NCBI GenBank assembly: GCA_028386065.3
Contig: JAKUCV010004486.1
Location: forward strand, 1 to 64,000
DNA: 64,000 nucleotides
Reading direction: 5' to 3'
Origin: Turnera subulata
Taxonomy: Eukaryota > Streptophyta > Magnoliopsida > Malpighiales > Passifloraceae
Shown: one piece after another, positions 51,477 to 61,149 of the stretch
Position numbering within the stretch: the stretch's first letter is position 1
Layout: every line of letters begins with the position of its first letter
The notes under the pieces: generated by a model
Told to the model about the DNA's origin: nothing
The model's input: only the letters and a program-made list of their open reading frames with translations
Database searches by the model: none
Position numbers and translations under genes: made by a program

Positions 51477-53246
51477 ATGTTCCCGATATCGTCCATGTCC
51501 TCGCATCTCCGGTGGCCCCCACAAACCCCAAATCCGACCCCACAACCAGATATACAACACAAACCTGAGATACAAACAACCACACAACCTACAACGCAGA
51601 CACAGATCCCACAGTCGAACTCCCAAACACTAGACACAAACCCTAACCCTCAAAACAGTACCCAACACGATAAACTACCTTATTTTTCCAAATGGAGTCG
51701 TCAACAGGTGCAACATGCCATTGATAATGGCCAAGCAATAAGTGTCTATGTCGAGAATTTTTCAGCATCCTGGGAACCGGTGGACATATTCCGTATAATG
51801 TCTAAATACGGGGAGGTAATGGATGTGTACGTACCAAGGAAGAAGACGAGACAGGGCAAGAGGTTTTGCTTTGTACGCTTCCGGGGAGTGAGAGATTGTC
51901 AAAGACTTCACGCCGATATCAATCGCGTCCATATGACGGAGGGAATCATTAGAGCAAACCTGGTAAGGGAGCGAAGATCAACTGGGCCGGTGAATTGTCC
52001 TAGCAAGGAGCGGTTATCTCAATTGAACACACCCACGGTCACTAGAAACAATTCATATGCCACAGTTTTGAAGGGGGTCACACCAACCCCCGTTGCCGAG
52101 GTGACAAAGGATAGCAAGGCAATCTCGTTTATCCCCATATCGGATACGCTCTCATGGCTATCGAGATGTCTTGTAGGGACTCTGAAATACCCAGCTGATA
52201 GGGAATCAGTGCAACATGTGTGGGCTTCACATGGATATGGCGAGGTGAAAATTTCTGATTTGGGTGGAGATTCTATCCTGGCTTGTTTTCCTTCTGAGGC
52301 GTCTATGCTTCAGTTTATACAGGAAGAACCGGAGTGGGTAGAGCCATGGTTCTCCTTTGTCAAGCCTTGGAAGCGAGGTGATTGTGTTGCCAATAGACGG
52401 TGTTGGTTACATGTGCGTGGAGTTCCTTTGCATGCTTTGTGCATTGAGTTCTTCTCTTTAGTAGGTTCCTTTTTTGGGCAGCTGATTTTTGTGGATCCGG
52501 CCACTGAGCAGAAGGAGCGATTGGATATGGCTCGCATTGATGTCCTGACAACCCAGGGAGGAATAGTAGAGAAAGCATTGGAGGTTTTGATTACTGACTC
52601 TCTGTATACCATTTGTGTGGTGGAGGAGCCGAAGATGGCTTCAACATACTTATTCCCGGACGACAATAGTTCAAAAAACTCCGATCAGGGGGACCAAAGT
52701 CAGTCACCGACGGTGGATGTTGAGGTACCCGTCACCAATATGGTAAGAGACAGGGAGGCAAGAATTACGGAGAGTGATGGAGATCCTTTTGGTTTAATGC
52801 CAGTAATTGCACAGAGCAATTTTAGGGGAATTAATGGTGTGACAGCAGCGAAAAAGGATTCAAAGAGGAATATTTCTACAAAAGTTGACCATAAATCAAA
52901 TTTTATGGGGGACTCCACGTCTGAAGGAAAGTCTTTAACCAACTGCCATATAGAGCAAATTCAGGAAAACTCTGATTTGGATTCAAATTCGAACCCTATC
53001 CCCATTCATAACTCCTTTGGCCTACTGATGGAGTGTGAAGTTATTAAAACACCAAGCCCACGTCAAACCACTTACCCACAGTCCAGCCCGACACACAACC
53101 AGACAACACCAAACGTGAGCCACAAACAAGGGTCTGGTTGTAAAGGGTTTTCTGGTAGTAAAGGGTTACAGAGTAGTTCTACAAGCAGTCAATACTCGGA
53201 AACATGCAGTTCTTCAGACTCAAGATACATTCAATTCCTAGAATAG
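51477..53246 (+). CDS. LINE ORF1 protein, RRM and DUF4283-like
   Basis: A 589-codon open frame. The N-terminus is rich in T, Q, P and N. An RRM-type RNA-binding domain lies at about 85-165 (ISVYVENFSASWEPVDIFRI for RNP2 and KRFCFVRFRG for RNP1). A second conserved region at about 220-390 (DTLSWLSRCLVGTLK, WVEPWFSFVKPWKRGD, NRRCWLHVRGVPLHALC) resembles the DUF4283 fold of plant L1 proteins. A low-complexity S/T/Q tail follows. ORF1 proteins coat LINE RNA. The stop at 53244-53246 may be premature: the same frame continues as RLAKAISERRVNRGRKYKRV to 53564 and then touches ORF2. CCHC knuckles are absent, the RRM replacing them. Confidence 0.8.
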   Translation: MFPISSMSSHLRWPPQTPNPTPQPDIQHKPEIQTTTQPTTQTQIPQSNSQTLDTNPNPQNSTQHDKLPYFSKWSRQQVQHAIDNGQAISVYVENFSASWEPVDIFRIMSKYGEVMDVYVPRKKTRQGKRFCFVRFRGVRDCQRLHADINRVHMTEGIIRANLVRERRSTGPVNCPSKERLSQLNTPTVTRNNSYATVLKGVTPTPVAEVTKDSKAISFIPISDTLSWLSRCLVGTLKYPADRESVQHVWASHGYGEVKISDLGGDSILACFPSEASMLQFIQEEPEWVEPWFSFVKPWKRGDCVANRRCWLHVRGVPLHALCIEFFSLVGSFFGQLIFVDPATEQKERLDMARIDVLTTQGGIVEKALEVLITDSLYTICVVEEPKMASTYLFPDDNSSKNSDQGDQSQSPTVDVEVPVTNMVRDREARITESDGDPFGLMPVIAQSNFRGINGVTAAKKDSKRNISTKVDHKSNFMGDSTSEGKSLTNCHIEQIQENSDLDSNSNPIPIHNSFGLLMECEVIKTPSPRQTTYPQSSPTHNQTTPNVSHKQGSGCKGFSGSKGLQSSSTSSQYSETCSSSDSRYIQFLE

Positions 53247-53556
53247 AGACTTGCCAAGGCTATAAGTGAAAGAAGAGTGAATAGGGGCCGAAAATACAAG
53301 AGAGTGATGGTTACCGGAAGCATTGCCTCCATTAATTCCACAGATACGGAAGTTATTCAAAGGGTGAATAGAAGATTGAGTCAGCAGGGACAATCGACAG
53401 AACAAAACTTCTCTTTCACGACGGTAGAGGCACGCGAGACAATTAACGTGGGGACAACTTTGGGTTTGGAGGTTCTGGCAGAACATGAGCACGTGGTTAA
53501 AATGGCAACGCAACTTGTGGAGAAAGAGGCACATGAATGGAGTATGTCATGCTCTC

Positions 53557-56500
53557 ATGTTTAGTCTTCTGAGTTGGAATTCTAGAGGGTCAGTTTACGG
53601 GTTGAAGCTCAGACACTTGCAGTCTTTGATCAGGTACCACTTACCAAGCTTCATCTTTCTTTGTGACACAAGAGTGACTTCTATTGATGAAGCATGGTGC
53701 AGACGCATTTGGTCACCACCAAATTTAGATTTCTTGGCAGTAGATTCTGATGGCCAATCGGGGGGTCTTGTTTTCATGTGGGATACAAATGATTTTCAGT
53801 GTAGGCATTTCCTCAAAAGGGACAGATGGGTGCTGGTAGAAGGGATAATGACCCATCTGAATTTGTTATTTTGCTTTTGTTGTGTGTATGCTCCCATGGA
53901 TTCAGATGCGAGGATTACCCTTTGGGCAGAATTGGCCGCATTAAAATCAACTTTCACCTCTCCCTGGATGGTGTTGGGAGATTATATTGAAACTCTAAGA
54001 GAGGAGGATCGGAGAAGTGGATATGTGTGCAGTCGTGGGAAAGGCGCCCTTAAACGATTTATGGATAGGTTGTCTTTACTTGAGTTCCCTTTAGAAGGAA
54101 GGAGATTTACTTGGGCTAATGCTGTGGCGGCAAGTCGTATTGATCGTGTAATGGCGAAAGCAGAATGGAGCCTCGCCTTTCCTTCTTTGTCACTTCAGGC
54201 AGTGGGCAGAGGCTTCTCTGATTATTGGCCTCTGGTTCTCAGTCAGGAACGTGTTAATTGGGGATTCAAGCCTTTCCGGTTTTCTTTCTTGTTGGTGGGA
54301 GTATCCTAAGTTTGATGAGATCTTGCATGGAATGTTGCTGTCTATTGAACATGAGCTTCTTGGACCGTTTTGTTTTTTAAAGAAACTTAAAAGGCTGCGT
54401 GTCCTATTATCACAATGGAACAAGTCTGTGTTTGGTAATGTTGATGAAGCTGCAGCCGCATTAGAAATGAGAATTGAGGAACTTGATTTATTGTTCGAGC
54501 AACGAAATTTAACGGAGGAAGAAAGAACAGAATTGGCTGATGCTCGTATTGCTTTGCTTGCACGTGAGAAACAAAAAGAGAGCCTATGGAAATAGAAATC
54601 CCGGATTTCTTAGGGTAAGCTTGGGGACCGTAATACCCGTTTCTTTCACATCTTTGCTTGTAACAGGGGTAGAAAGAAGGGTATCCATTCCATTACACTT
54701 GGGGAGCGGGAGCTTACAGATCCTACGGGGATTAAAAATGAGGCAGTTAGATACTTCTCTAAACTTTACAAACTTATTGCTCCTTCTGCACATCGACCTG
54801 GTGTAGGTAGTTTGCCTTTTACTAGACTGGACACAACCACAGCTTCATACCTGGAGAGGCCGGTGACTTTGGATGAGATTAAGGAGGCCGTATGGGCATG
54901 TGATAGTTCCAAAGCTCCAGGACCTAATGGCTTCAACTTCTCTTTTTATAAGAGGTGTTGGAATTTTATAAAGGATGACATTCATGATTAAGTGAAGGAT
55001 TTTTTTGCAACAGGACGATTGCTGAAGGGTTCTGGCTCTACCTATATTACACTTATCCCTAAAAAGGTGAGTGCTGAGACTTTTGCTGATTACAGGCCCA
55101 TCACTTTGATCCACGGGGTTTATAAGATAGTTGCCAAAATTCTAGCGGAGAGGATAAAGCCAGTTATAGGCCAATTAATCTCTCCGACTCAATCCGGGTT
55201 TATAGCTAGGAGAAATATCCTGGACTATCATCTTGTGGCATCAGAGGTTATTCATTCGTTGAAAGTGTCAAAAAAAAAAAGCAGTGGTGTGGAAACTTGA
55301 TTTTCGCAAAGCATATGATTCGGTGTCATGGGACTATTTGATTCAAGTTATGACTAAGATGGGATTTGGCAGGAAGTGGTTGTCATGGATCCAAGCTTGC
55401 ATTACTTCAGCCTCTTTGTCAGTTCTGATCAATGGCTCTCCTACTTCGGTATTTGGTATGGAAAGAGGGTTGAAACAAGGAGACCTTCTATCTCTATTTT
55501 TCCTCTTGGCTGCCAAGGGACTTACTTTTGTACTTTCCACGGCCCACTCTCAAGTATTAGTTGATCCGGTGATATTATATGGGGTCCCTATCTCCGTGTT
55601 GCAATATGCTGATGATACTTTACTTTTCTCTATGACAGACTAGTCCACTTTATTAAATTTGAAACGGGTGTTACGATGCTTTGAGCTCCTTTCAGGGTTA
55701 AGCATTATGTTGGCTAATACTTCGTTATGTAAAATGGAGAAGCTTCCCTTTACGTACCTTGGGTTGCCGTTGGGGACGAATATGAGGCTTCCTAAGAACT
55801 AGGACCCTGTTATCAGGAAGTTTTCTTCTAGATTACATTCTTGGAAAGGCCGTTTTCTGTCTTTTGTGGGGCGTTTGGTGTTGCTCAAGTCTGTACTATC
55901 TTCTCTGCCTTTGTACTACCTCTCCGCCTTTGTACTACCTCTCCATGTTCACCTTGCCGGTTACAGTGGCCAAAAAATTAGTTCGTATTCAACAAAATTT
56001 TTTGTAGGGTGGGGTCACTGCTACTCGCACGCTTTGTTTAGTGGCTTGGTCTAAACTTGCAACCCCTAAAGAGAAGGGTGGTTTGGGAGTGGAACAATTA
56101 TTGTTGAAGAACCAAAGTCTTCTCTTCAAGTGGTTGTGGCGATATCATCATGTTGAGGATGTTTTATGGCAGACCCTTATAAGGGCCAAATGTGACAGCT
56201 CAGGTTCATCAATGGCTCCCAGTTTCAAGTTGGCCAAGGCTTCTCCTATATGGAAGAATGTTATAAAGAGTGGAGCATATTCAGGTTTCAGTGGCTTTCC
56301 ACTTCAGTTTGGTGTTACAATATCCGTTGGTGATGGAAGCAGGTGTCCTTTTGGCATGACAACTAGAGTGTACTAGGCTATTTAAAAGACTCCTACAAGC
56401 GCCTGTTTCGTGTGTCAAAGTTTCAGCTGGCTTCCTTATGGGAAGTTTATCACCTTGGATATCTATTACCAACAAATGCTCATGCATGGTCACGACCACT

Positions 56501-57119
56501 GTACACGTGGGAATGAGAGGCCTGTGGTGAGTTTCAGGATACTTTGTCCGGGGTCATTACGCAAGGAGATACTGTAGATTCGTGGTCTTGGATGCGGGGA
56601 CTTAATGGCCACTTTTCTGTGAATAGTGCTTACCTTTCCTTATGTGCTTCAGTGGACTCTCCACGCCCTTTACCATGGCTCTCCGTAGTACCACCACATA
56701 TTGAATGTTTTCTTTGGCGTCTTCTCAATGGCGAAATACCATCTCGGGCGGCATTGCTCCATCGGGGCATTCTCACACTAGAAAACTCTTTCTGCCCGTT
56801 ATGTGGTAGCCCGGTTGAGGATATTAATCATCTCTTCCTCCTATGACCCATCTCTCGTTCTCTATGGTGTCAACTTTGCAGGTGGTGGGGGAGGGGGGTG
56901 TGTTGGGTGTGCCCAGATACCTTGGTTTCATGGCTAATTCAATGGCCTATGGTCGCTGGAACACCGCAAGCTCAGCAAGCATGGCTTTTTCTTGGTCTTG
57001 CGGTTCTATGGACAATTTGGTTGACGCGAAATGCGTTGGTGTTTTCTAACAAGCCAGAGCAGCCAGACCAATTGTTAGACCTTGTTATATCAAGGGCATT
57101 TTGGTGGTTCAAGCTCTAG
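53557..57119 (+). pseudogene. LINE ORF2 pseudogene: endonuclease, reverse transcriptase, zf-RVT
   Basis: Begins MFSLLSWNSRGS at 53557. The endonuclease domain runs to about 54300, but expected catalytic motifs are altered: GDFN reads GDYI and the terminal SDH reads SDY. A frameshift near 54290 follows. The reverse transcriptase region carries SSKAPGPNGFNFSFYK, YITLIPKK, DYRPITLIHGVYKIVAKILA, WKLDFRKAYDSVSW, a GLKQGD motif and QYADDTLLF (YADD at 55605-55616). Stops or shifts occur near 54592, 54990, 55280, 55641 and 55801. The zf-RVT region at 56540-56850 has IECFLWRLLNGEIPSRAALL and FCPLCGSPVEDINHLFLL. It encodes the replication enzyme of the LINE in family terms. This copy is inactive. Confidence 0.85.
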
Positions 57120-57346
57120 CACCCCATGTTCCCCTATGGGGTAGGGGCGGTGCTGGCTTCTGCAGAGACTTTACAAAACTGGAGTTCAGGGAAAAGGGTA
57201 GTCATTAGGTACACGGGCTGAGGAATTGAGCTGTAATAGTTAATCTTTTTCGTGTTCTGTTTTTCACTTGTATACTAACATATGTACAACTCATTGTTTA
57301 TCAATAAATCTCTCCATTAGCATAAAAAAAAAAATGTATTCCACCG

Positions 57347-57618
57347 CTAACTGATGTCTTTAATATGATAAGAGTCTTTAAGCTGGAGCCTGGAGGTATA
57401 GAGGCTGCTGAAGGAAACAAGATTTTTGTCCCTCGATAGGTTTCAAAATTAGTGGGCCAGCTACAACTCTGAACTTTCTGTTGGGTCTTGTCCACACACA
57501 ATCGTATCTCTGCTCGAAGTCTAAAATTTCGTTTGCACTTAATCAACGGTTGTAGATTTGTCCCATTGAAAGCTTTTTCTATTGCTTGTTGGTCATATAC
57601 TCCTCCGGGGAGTTATTC
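57347..57618 (-). pseudogene. RNase T2 (S-RNase-like) C-terminal exon, copy 1
   Basis: On the minus strand, an exon starting after an AG at 57619-57620 gives a GITP start, then after a one-base insertion near 57605 a frame with VYDQQAIEKAFNGTN, LIKCKRNFRLRAEIRLCVDK and SCSWPTNFETYRGTKILFP. The EIxLCVDK and TKILFP blocks with spaced cysteines match the C-terminal part of plant T2/S-RNases, which are secreted endoribonucleases. The first catalytic regions are missing from this copy. The LINE inserted just before its stop codon (see 51423-51457). The next exons of the same orientation lie at 57945-58495, but the intervening part is rearranged. Confidence 0.6.
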
Positions 57619-57825
57619 CTGTGTATGCCATTGCGCAAAATAATAATCGATTAGCATATATATATATATATATATGGTCATCATTGATCAACTAAATTCT
57701 CCTAGTAAATGTAAAATTGAAGTTCATTATTTGTCTCATCCTCTGTTGCCCAACTATTGTACAAAATCCCAATATACCAATAGGATATTAATTGGCCAGT
57801 AATGGTATGGCCAGCATCATTCTGT

Positions 57826-58005
57826 TGTGATGGGCGAAACTATTGTGAAGGCTCCATTCCGGAATGACCCTAAAGATTTTATTTTGTCAATGGTGTGGCC
57901 ACCATCTTTCTGCACAGATGGTAGACAGCATTGTGACCTTCCCAGCTAAAGCTTCTTTTATGGTTCCCTCATCAGAAATCCTTCTCCGGGTTATTCCTGT
58001 AAGTT
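57826..58005. pseudogene. RNase T2 exon fragments joined in opposite orientation
   Basis: On the + strand from ATG 57830 the frame reads MGETIVKAPFRNDPKDFILS then MVWPPSFCTDGRQHC and stops at 57947. WPPSFC is the first conserved block of T2/S-RNases. From about 57945 the homology switches strand: the reverse complement of 57945-58005 starts after an AG as an ITRRRISDEGTIKEA frame, matching the start of the C-terminal exon. So two exons of one gene family are fused head to head by an inversion-type break. Confidence 0.5.
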
Positions 58006-58109
58006 AATTATGCAAATAAGATAAGAATATGTATTCTCCGTCATTTGGAAGAGTTAGCATGCAGAAACAATTGAATTATTCTTTATTTAGTTCGTATATA
58101 CGTCACAAT

Positions 58110-58495
58110 GCTTTGACCATACTTATCCATTGTGCTTTGTAAGTTTTGGCCAATGTTTGTTAAGCTGATCCAGGGTAATTGCACCCAACTACAAAATACG
58201 GCTAACGCGTTAGATGAGCAAAGGAAAACAAAAGCTTCAGCATGCAAAGAGGCAATACAACAAGGAAGAAACACTTGTGTTGGATGACTATTCGGTTGGG
58301 ATGATAGTCACAAGGAGTACTACCATGATATTGTGGCCAGAACTTGTGGATTGTAAACCTGTCAGTATTGGGCGTTCACAATGGTGCCTACCATCTGGAC
58401 ACAAAGATATGGCCAGACCATTGACAAAAGCTTTGGGATCATTCTTGGCACTTACAGCTATGGAGCATAGCATGAGAGAACAGTGTAATGTTTGA
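58110..58495 (-). pseudogene. RNase T2 remnant, exons A and B, copy on minus strand
   Basis: Minus-strand frames give AKNDPKAFVNGLAISLCPDG with RHHCERPI (58495-58290), a decayed version of the NDPKDFILSMVWPPSFC exon. Further along, near 58175-58110, DQLNKHWPKLTKHNG corresponds to the KYWPNL exon of the family. Frameshifts and stops separate the blocks. Together with 57945-58005 these form a collinear exon order A-B-C on the minus strand, so this was once a complete gene copy. Confidence 0.45.
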
Positions 58496-59007
58496 TTTGG
58501 TTGAGAGGTTGGAGGTATATATAAAGGCAACAATCCAACTTTGAGATTGGAGGTATATATAGAGGCAATAATCCAACTTTAGGCCATATTCTACCAAGGA
58601 TCATGAATTAATAAGTAAAAATAACTCCTTTCACCTGCGGCTATCAACTCCCAACATCCAAAAAATGTTGGTCACCTACTATAACAAAAAGAGTGATGTT
58701 GGTAACGTCTTAATGACTTCGTGTTGTGTTTTTTAGTGGGATTTATCAATTTATTACCCATTTTGTGTGTGGACAGGGAGGGAATGAAGCCCGCGAGTTG
58801 GATTTAGGCTTCGTAATTTTGTTCATTCAATGAGAATTCGTAGTTTTGTTGTGGTTACGGAATGGACTAGTTTAGCTTTATCTATTAAATATTTATAATA
58901 TATAATCTTTATATTTTAATACAATTATTAAAATTATGGAAATTATGGAGCTCAAAAAATTTGGTTTATATAGGGAAGACCGGGATTCCAACAGGCGACT
59001 TTCCTGC

Positions 59008-59299
59008 TGTCAAGTGACCATCTCAACCAAAAGGTTAAGCTGATGGTTGAAGCCCCATGATTGGTTTTGGACTTACTATTCTAACACCTTCCCTCAAGTG
59101 AAAGCCCTTTGGGCTTGAAACTTGCACAGGCCCGTCCATACCTTGTGCTTTTTAATTCAACAAGGAGGTAGGCGTGGGATTTGAACACGCGACCGTTTGG
59201 TCATTATGGCTCCGCTACCATGTCAAGTGACCATCTCAACCAAAAGCTTAAACTGATGGTTGAAGCCCCATGATTGATTTTGGACTTACTATTCTAACA
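59008..59299 (-). mobile_element. TRIM retrotransposon, complete 292-bp copy
   Basis: Terminal direct repeats of 79 bp (59008-59086 and 59221-59299) flank 134 bp. A perfect 5-bp target duplication CCTGC lies at 59003-59007 and 59300-59304. Read on the minus strand the LTR runs TGTTAGAATAGTAAG to TTGACA and abuts TGGTAGCGGAGCC, close to the initiator-methionine tRNA primer site TGGTATCAGAGC. A purine-rich tract ends just before the 3' LTR. It has no coding capacity, so it must be mobilised in trans. The internal part also contains a box B-like GTTCAAATCCC. Confidence 0.85.
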
Positions 59300-59814
59300 C
59301 CTGCATACAAGCTCAAATAATTAATTTGTCTCTTAGCTTAACTGGTGAATTATATGGTTCTAAACTTATATAATTTAGACTTTATTCTTTTATGAAAGAT
59401 GAACTACGTAACATAAGCAGTAATATTTAGATATATTTTTAATGAGTATAATTTACTTTTGATATCAAAATACATCGTACTTTGAAGATTTTGTAGATAA
59501 ATATATATAGGGATAGTTATTGATTATTAGAAACCAATTTGACTTTAATATGGTCATATTTATTTGTTAGTGTCCGTGGCCACCCTCCTCGTGTGGTCAT
59601 GATCTTTGTACTTGTCTTCACTCTTCAGGGGCTCATCCCACAGGATTTCAAAATGCATGCTTCAACTAAACTCCTGATGTCGTTGGATCACATGTTCTTC
59701 GTGAAAAAAGGCAAAAAAAAAAAGTTATATTTTCAATTAAAAGACTAAAAGTTATAGTCTGCTATATATATGTGTTTGCACAGGTTTGTTTGTCAGTACA
59801 ATTACATTTCCATT
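59300..59814. other. Spacer between the two TRIM copies
   Basis: AT-rich. An ORF at 59539-59748 (GLIPQDFKMHASTKLLMSLD) is slightly richer in coding-like composition, but I do not recognise it. Confidence 0.3.
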
Positions 59815-60096
59815 TGTTAGAGTAGTAAGCCCAAAACCAATCATGGGGCTTCAACCATCAGCTTAAGCTTTTGGTTGAGATGGTCACTTGACATGGTAGC
59901 GGAGCCATAATGACCAAACGGTCGCGTGTTCGAATCCCCACGCCTCCCTCCTTGTTGAATTAAAAAGCACAAGGTATGGATGGGCCTGTGCAAGTTTCAA
60001 GCCCAAAGGGCTTTCACTTGAGGGAGGGTGTTAGAGTAGTAAGCCCAAAACCAATCATGGGGGCTTCAACCATCAGCTTAAGCTTTTGGTTGAGAT
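59815..60096 (+). mobile_element. TRIM retrotransposon, second copy, 3' LTR truncated
   Basis: Same family as 59008-59299 in opposite orientation. The 5' LTR is 59815-59893, the primer-site-like TGGTAGCGGAGCC 59894-59906, a box B match GTTCGAATCC near 59927, and a purine-rich tract GAGGGAGGG precedes the 3' LTR at 60029. The 3' LTR breaks off at about 60096, lacking its last 13 bp, and runs straight into the upstream edge of the RNase T2 exon at 60117. No right-hand target duplication is present. Confidence 0.8.
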
Positions 60097-60116
60097 CATT
60101 CATTCATTCTCTTGTG

Positions 60117-61145
60117 ATGGCCGAAACTATTGTGAAGGCTGCTTCCCGAAATGACCCTAAGGATTTTATTTTGTCAATGGTATTGCCACCATCTTTTTGT
60201 ACACATGGTAGGCAGCATCGTGTGCACCCAATACCTGACAGGTGGTTTACAATTCATAATTTCCGGCCACAATATGATAGTACCCCTATGACCATCATCC
60301 CAAGCCAATAAAGATCCATCACTGGGTAAGTTTTTTCTTTTTTTCTTGTTGTATTGTTTTTTTGCATATATATTGAAGGTTTTGTTTTTTTTGTTTTTCT
60401 CATCCAGGACATATCAAGACTTCTCTTCAAAATATTGGCCAAATCTTACCAACCTTAATGTTAATTTAAATTATTTTTGGGAACACGAGTGGGATGAGCA
60501 TGGCAAAGGAGCGAAAAATTACGAAAAACCCTGGAATCCTCTGGTAAGAGTATTTGAATTCTTCTCTCTACATATAAACAAGACACTAGTTGAATTGAGT
60601 TGATTAAATGATGACATACATATGCTATGCTAATTGATTATTAATTTCCATGGCATACAGGAATTACTCCCGCAGGAGAATAGGACCAGGAAGCTTTTTT
60701 TTTTTTTTTATATGAACGAAATCTTTATTGCCACCAAGAGATCAAATACAAAACCCGAAAATTCGGGTAAAAGGAAGAACAGACAGCATAAACAGCAGTA
60801 ATAAACAGCCCCAAACCCCTGGAAGGCTGGAACATCACCCCAAAGAAAGAGTATCAATACCCTAGCTACCAAACTGGCCAGAACATGCAATAAACAAAAC
60901 CATCAGCGTAGCTAGATCACCACGCATAGGATAAGAACAGGGTACTCCACGCCATTGTTTAAGACTATCAACACATATAAGTAGATCAGATTGCTGGAGG
61001 GTTGCCTACCTTTAATCCAAGAAATCGTTTATTTCTGCAAAGCCATATACTCCGAACTGTAGCGAAGAACACAATACCCTACCACATTTGATGACTGTCC
61101 GTTGACAAAAATCTTGTTTCCGTCAGCAGCGTCTATTCCAGCTTA
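60117..61145 (+). pseudogene. RNase T2 (S-RNase-like) pseudogene, three exons, interrupted by a LINE
   Basis: Exon A (60117-60311) reads NDPKDFILSMVLPPSFC and ends in WFTIHNFRPQYDSTP, keeping the histidine of the first catalytic block (usually TIHGLWP). A TAA at 60309 ends the frame. Exon B (60408-60543) gives SSKYWPNL and FWEHEWDEHGKG, keeping the second catalytic block HEWxxHG, although the usual cysteine after HG is lost. Exon C begins at 60661 (ITPAGE then a stop). It is interrupted from 60695 by a LINE tail and resumes near 61076 as PTTFDDCPLTKILFPSAA, stopping at 61143-61145. No signal peptide is visible; the TRIM edge lies 20 bp upstream of exon A. Plant T2 RNases are secreted RNA-degrading enzymes; some serve pistil self-incompatibility. 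Confidence 0.65.
60695..61075 (-). mobile_element. 5'-truncated LINE tail inserted in RNase T2 exon C
   Basis: Poly(T) at 60695-60709 marks the 3' end of a minus-strand LINE. Reading back, FDLLVAIKISFI lies next to the tail, and farther upstream FFATVRSIWLCRNKRFLG resembles sequence following the zf-RVT domain of plant L1 elements. Only about 380 bp remain. RNase exon C sequence flanks both sides, with part of the exon missing, so insertion came with a deletion. No clear target duplication. Confidence 0.55.
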
Positions 61146-61149
61146 AAAA

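Larger units (their letters stand above)
51458..57332 (+). mobile_element. L1-type LINE, nearly full length, with 14-bp target duplication
   Basis: AATGTATTCCACCG at 51444-51457 recurs at 57333-57346, directly after a short poly(A) run (57324-57334). The 5.87 kb between holds ORF1 (RRM plus DUF4283-like) and ORF2 (endonuclease, reverse transcriptase, zf-RVT) in the standard order on the + strand. ORF2 has several stops and frameshifts, so the element is dead. ORF1 begins only 19 bp from the 5' edge, so some 5' UTR may be missing. No RNase H domain follows zf-RVT. It landed in the terminal exon of an RNase T2-like gene of opposite orientation. Confidence 0.9.
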
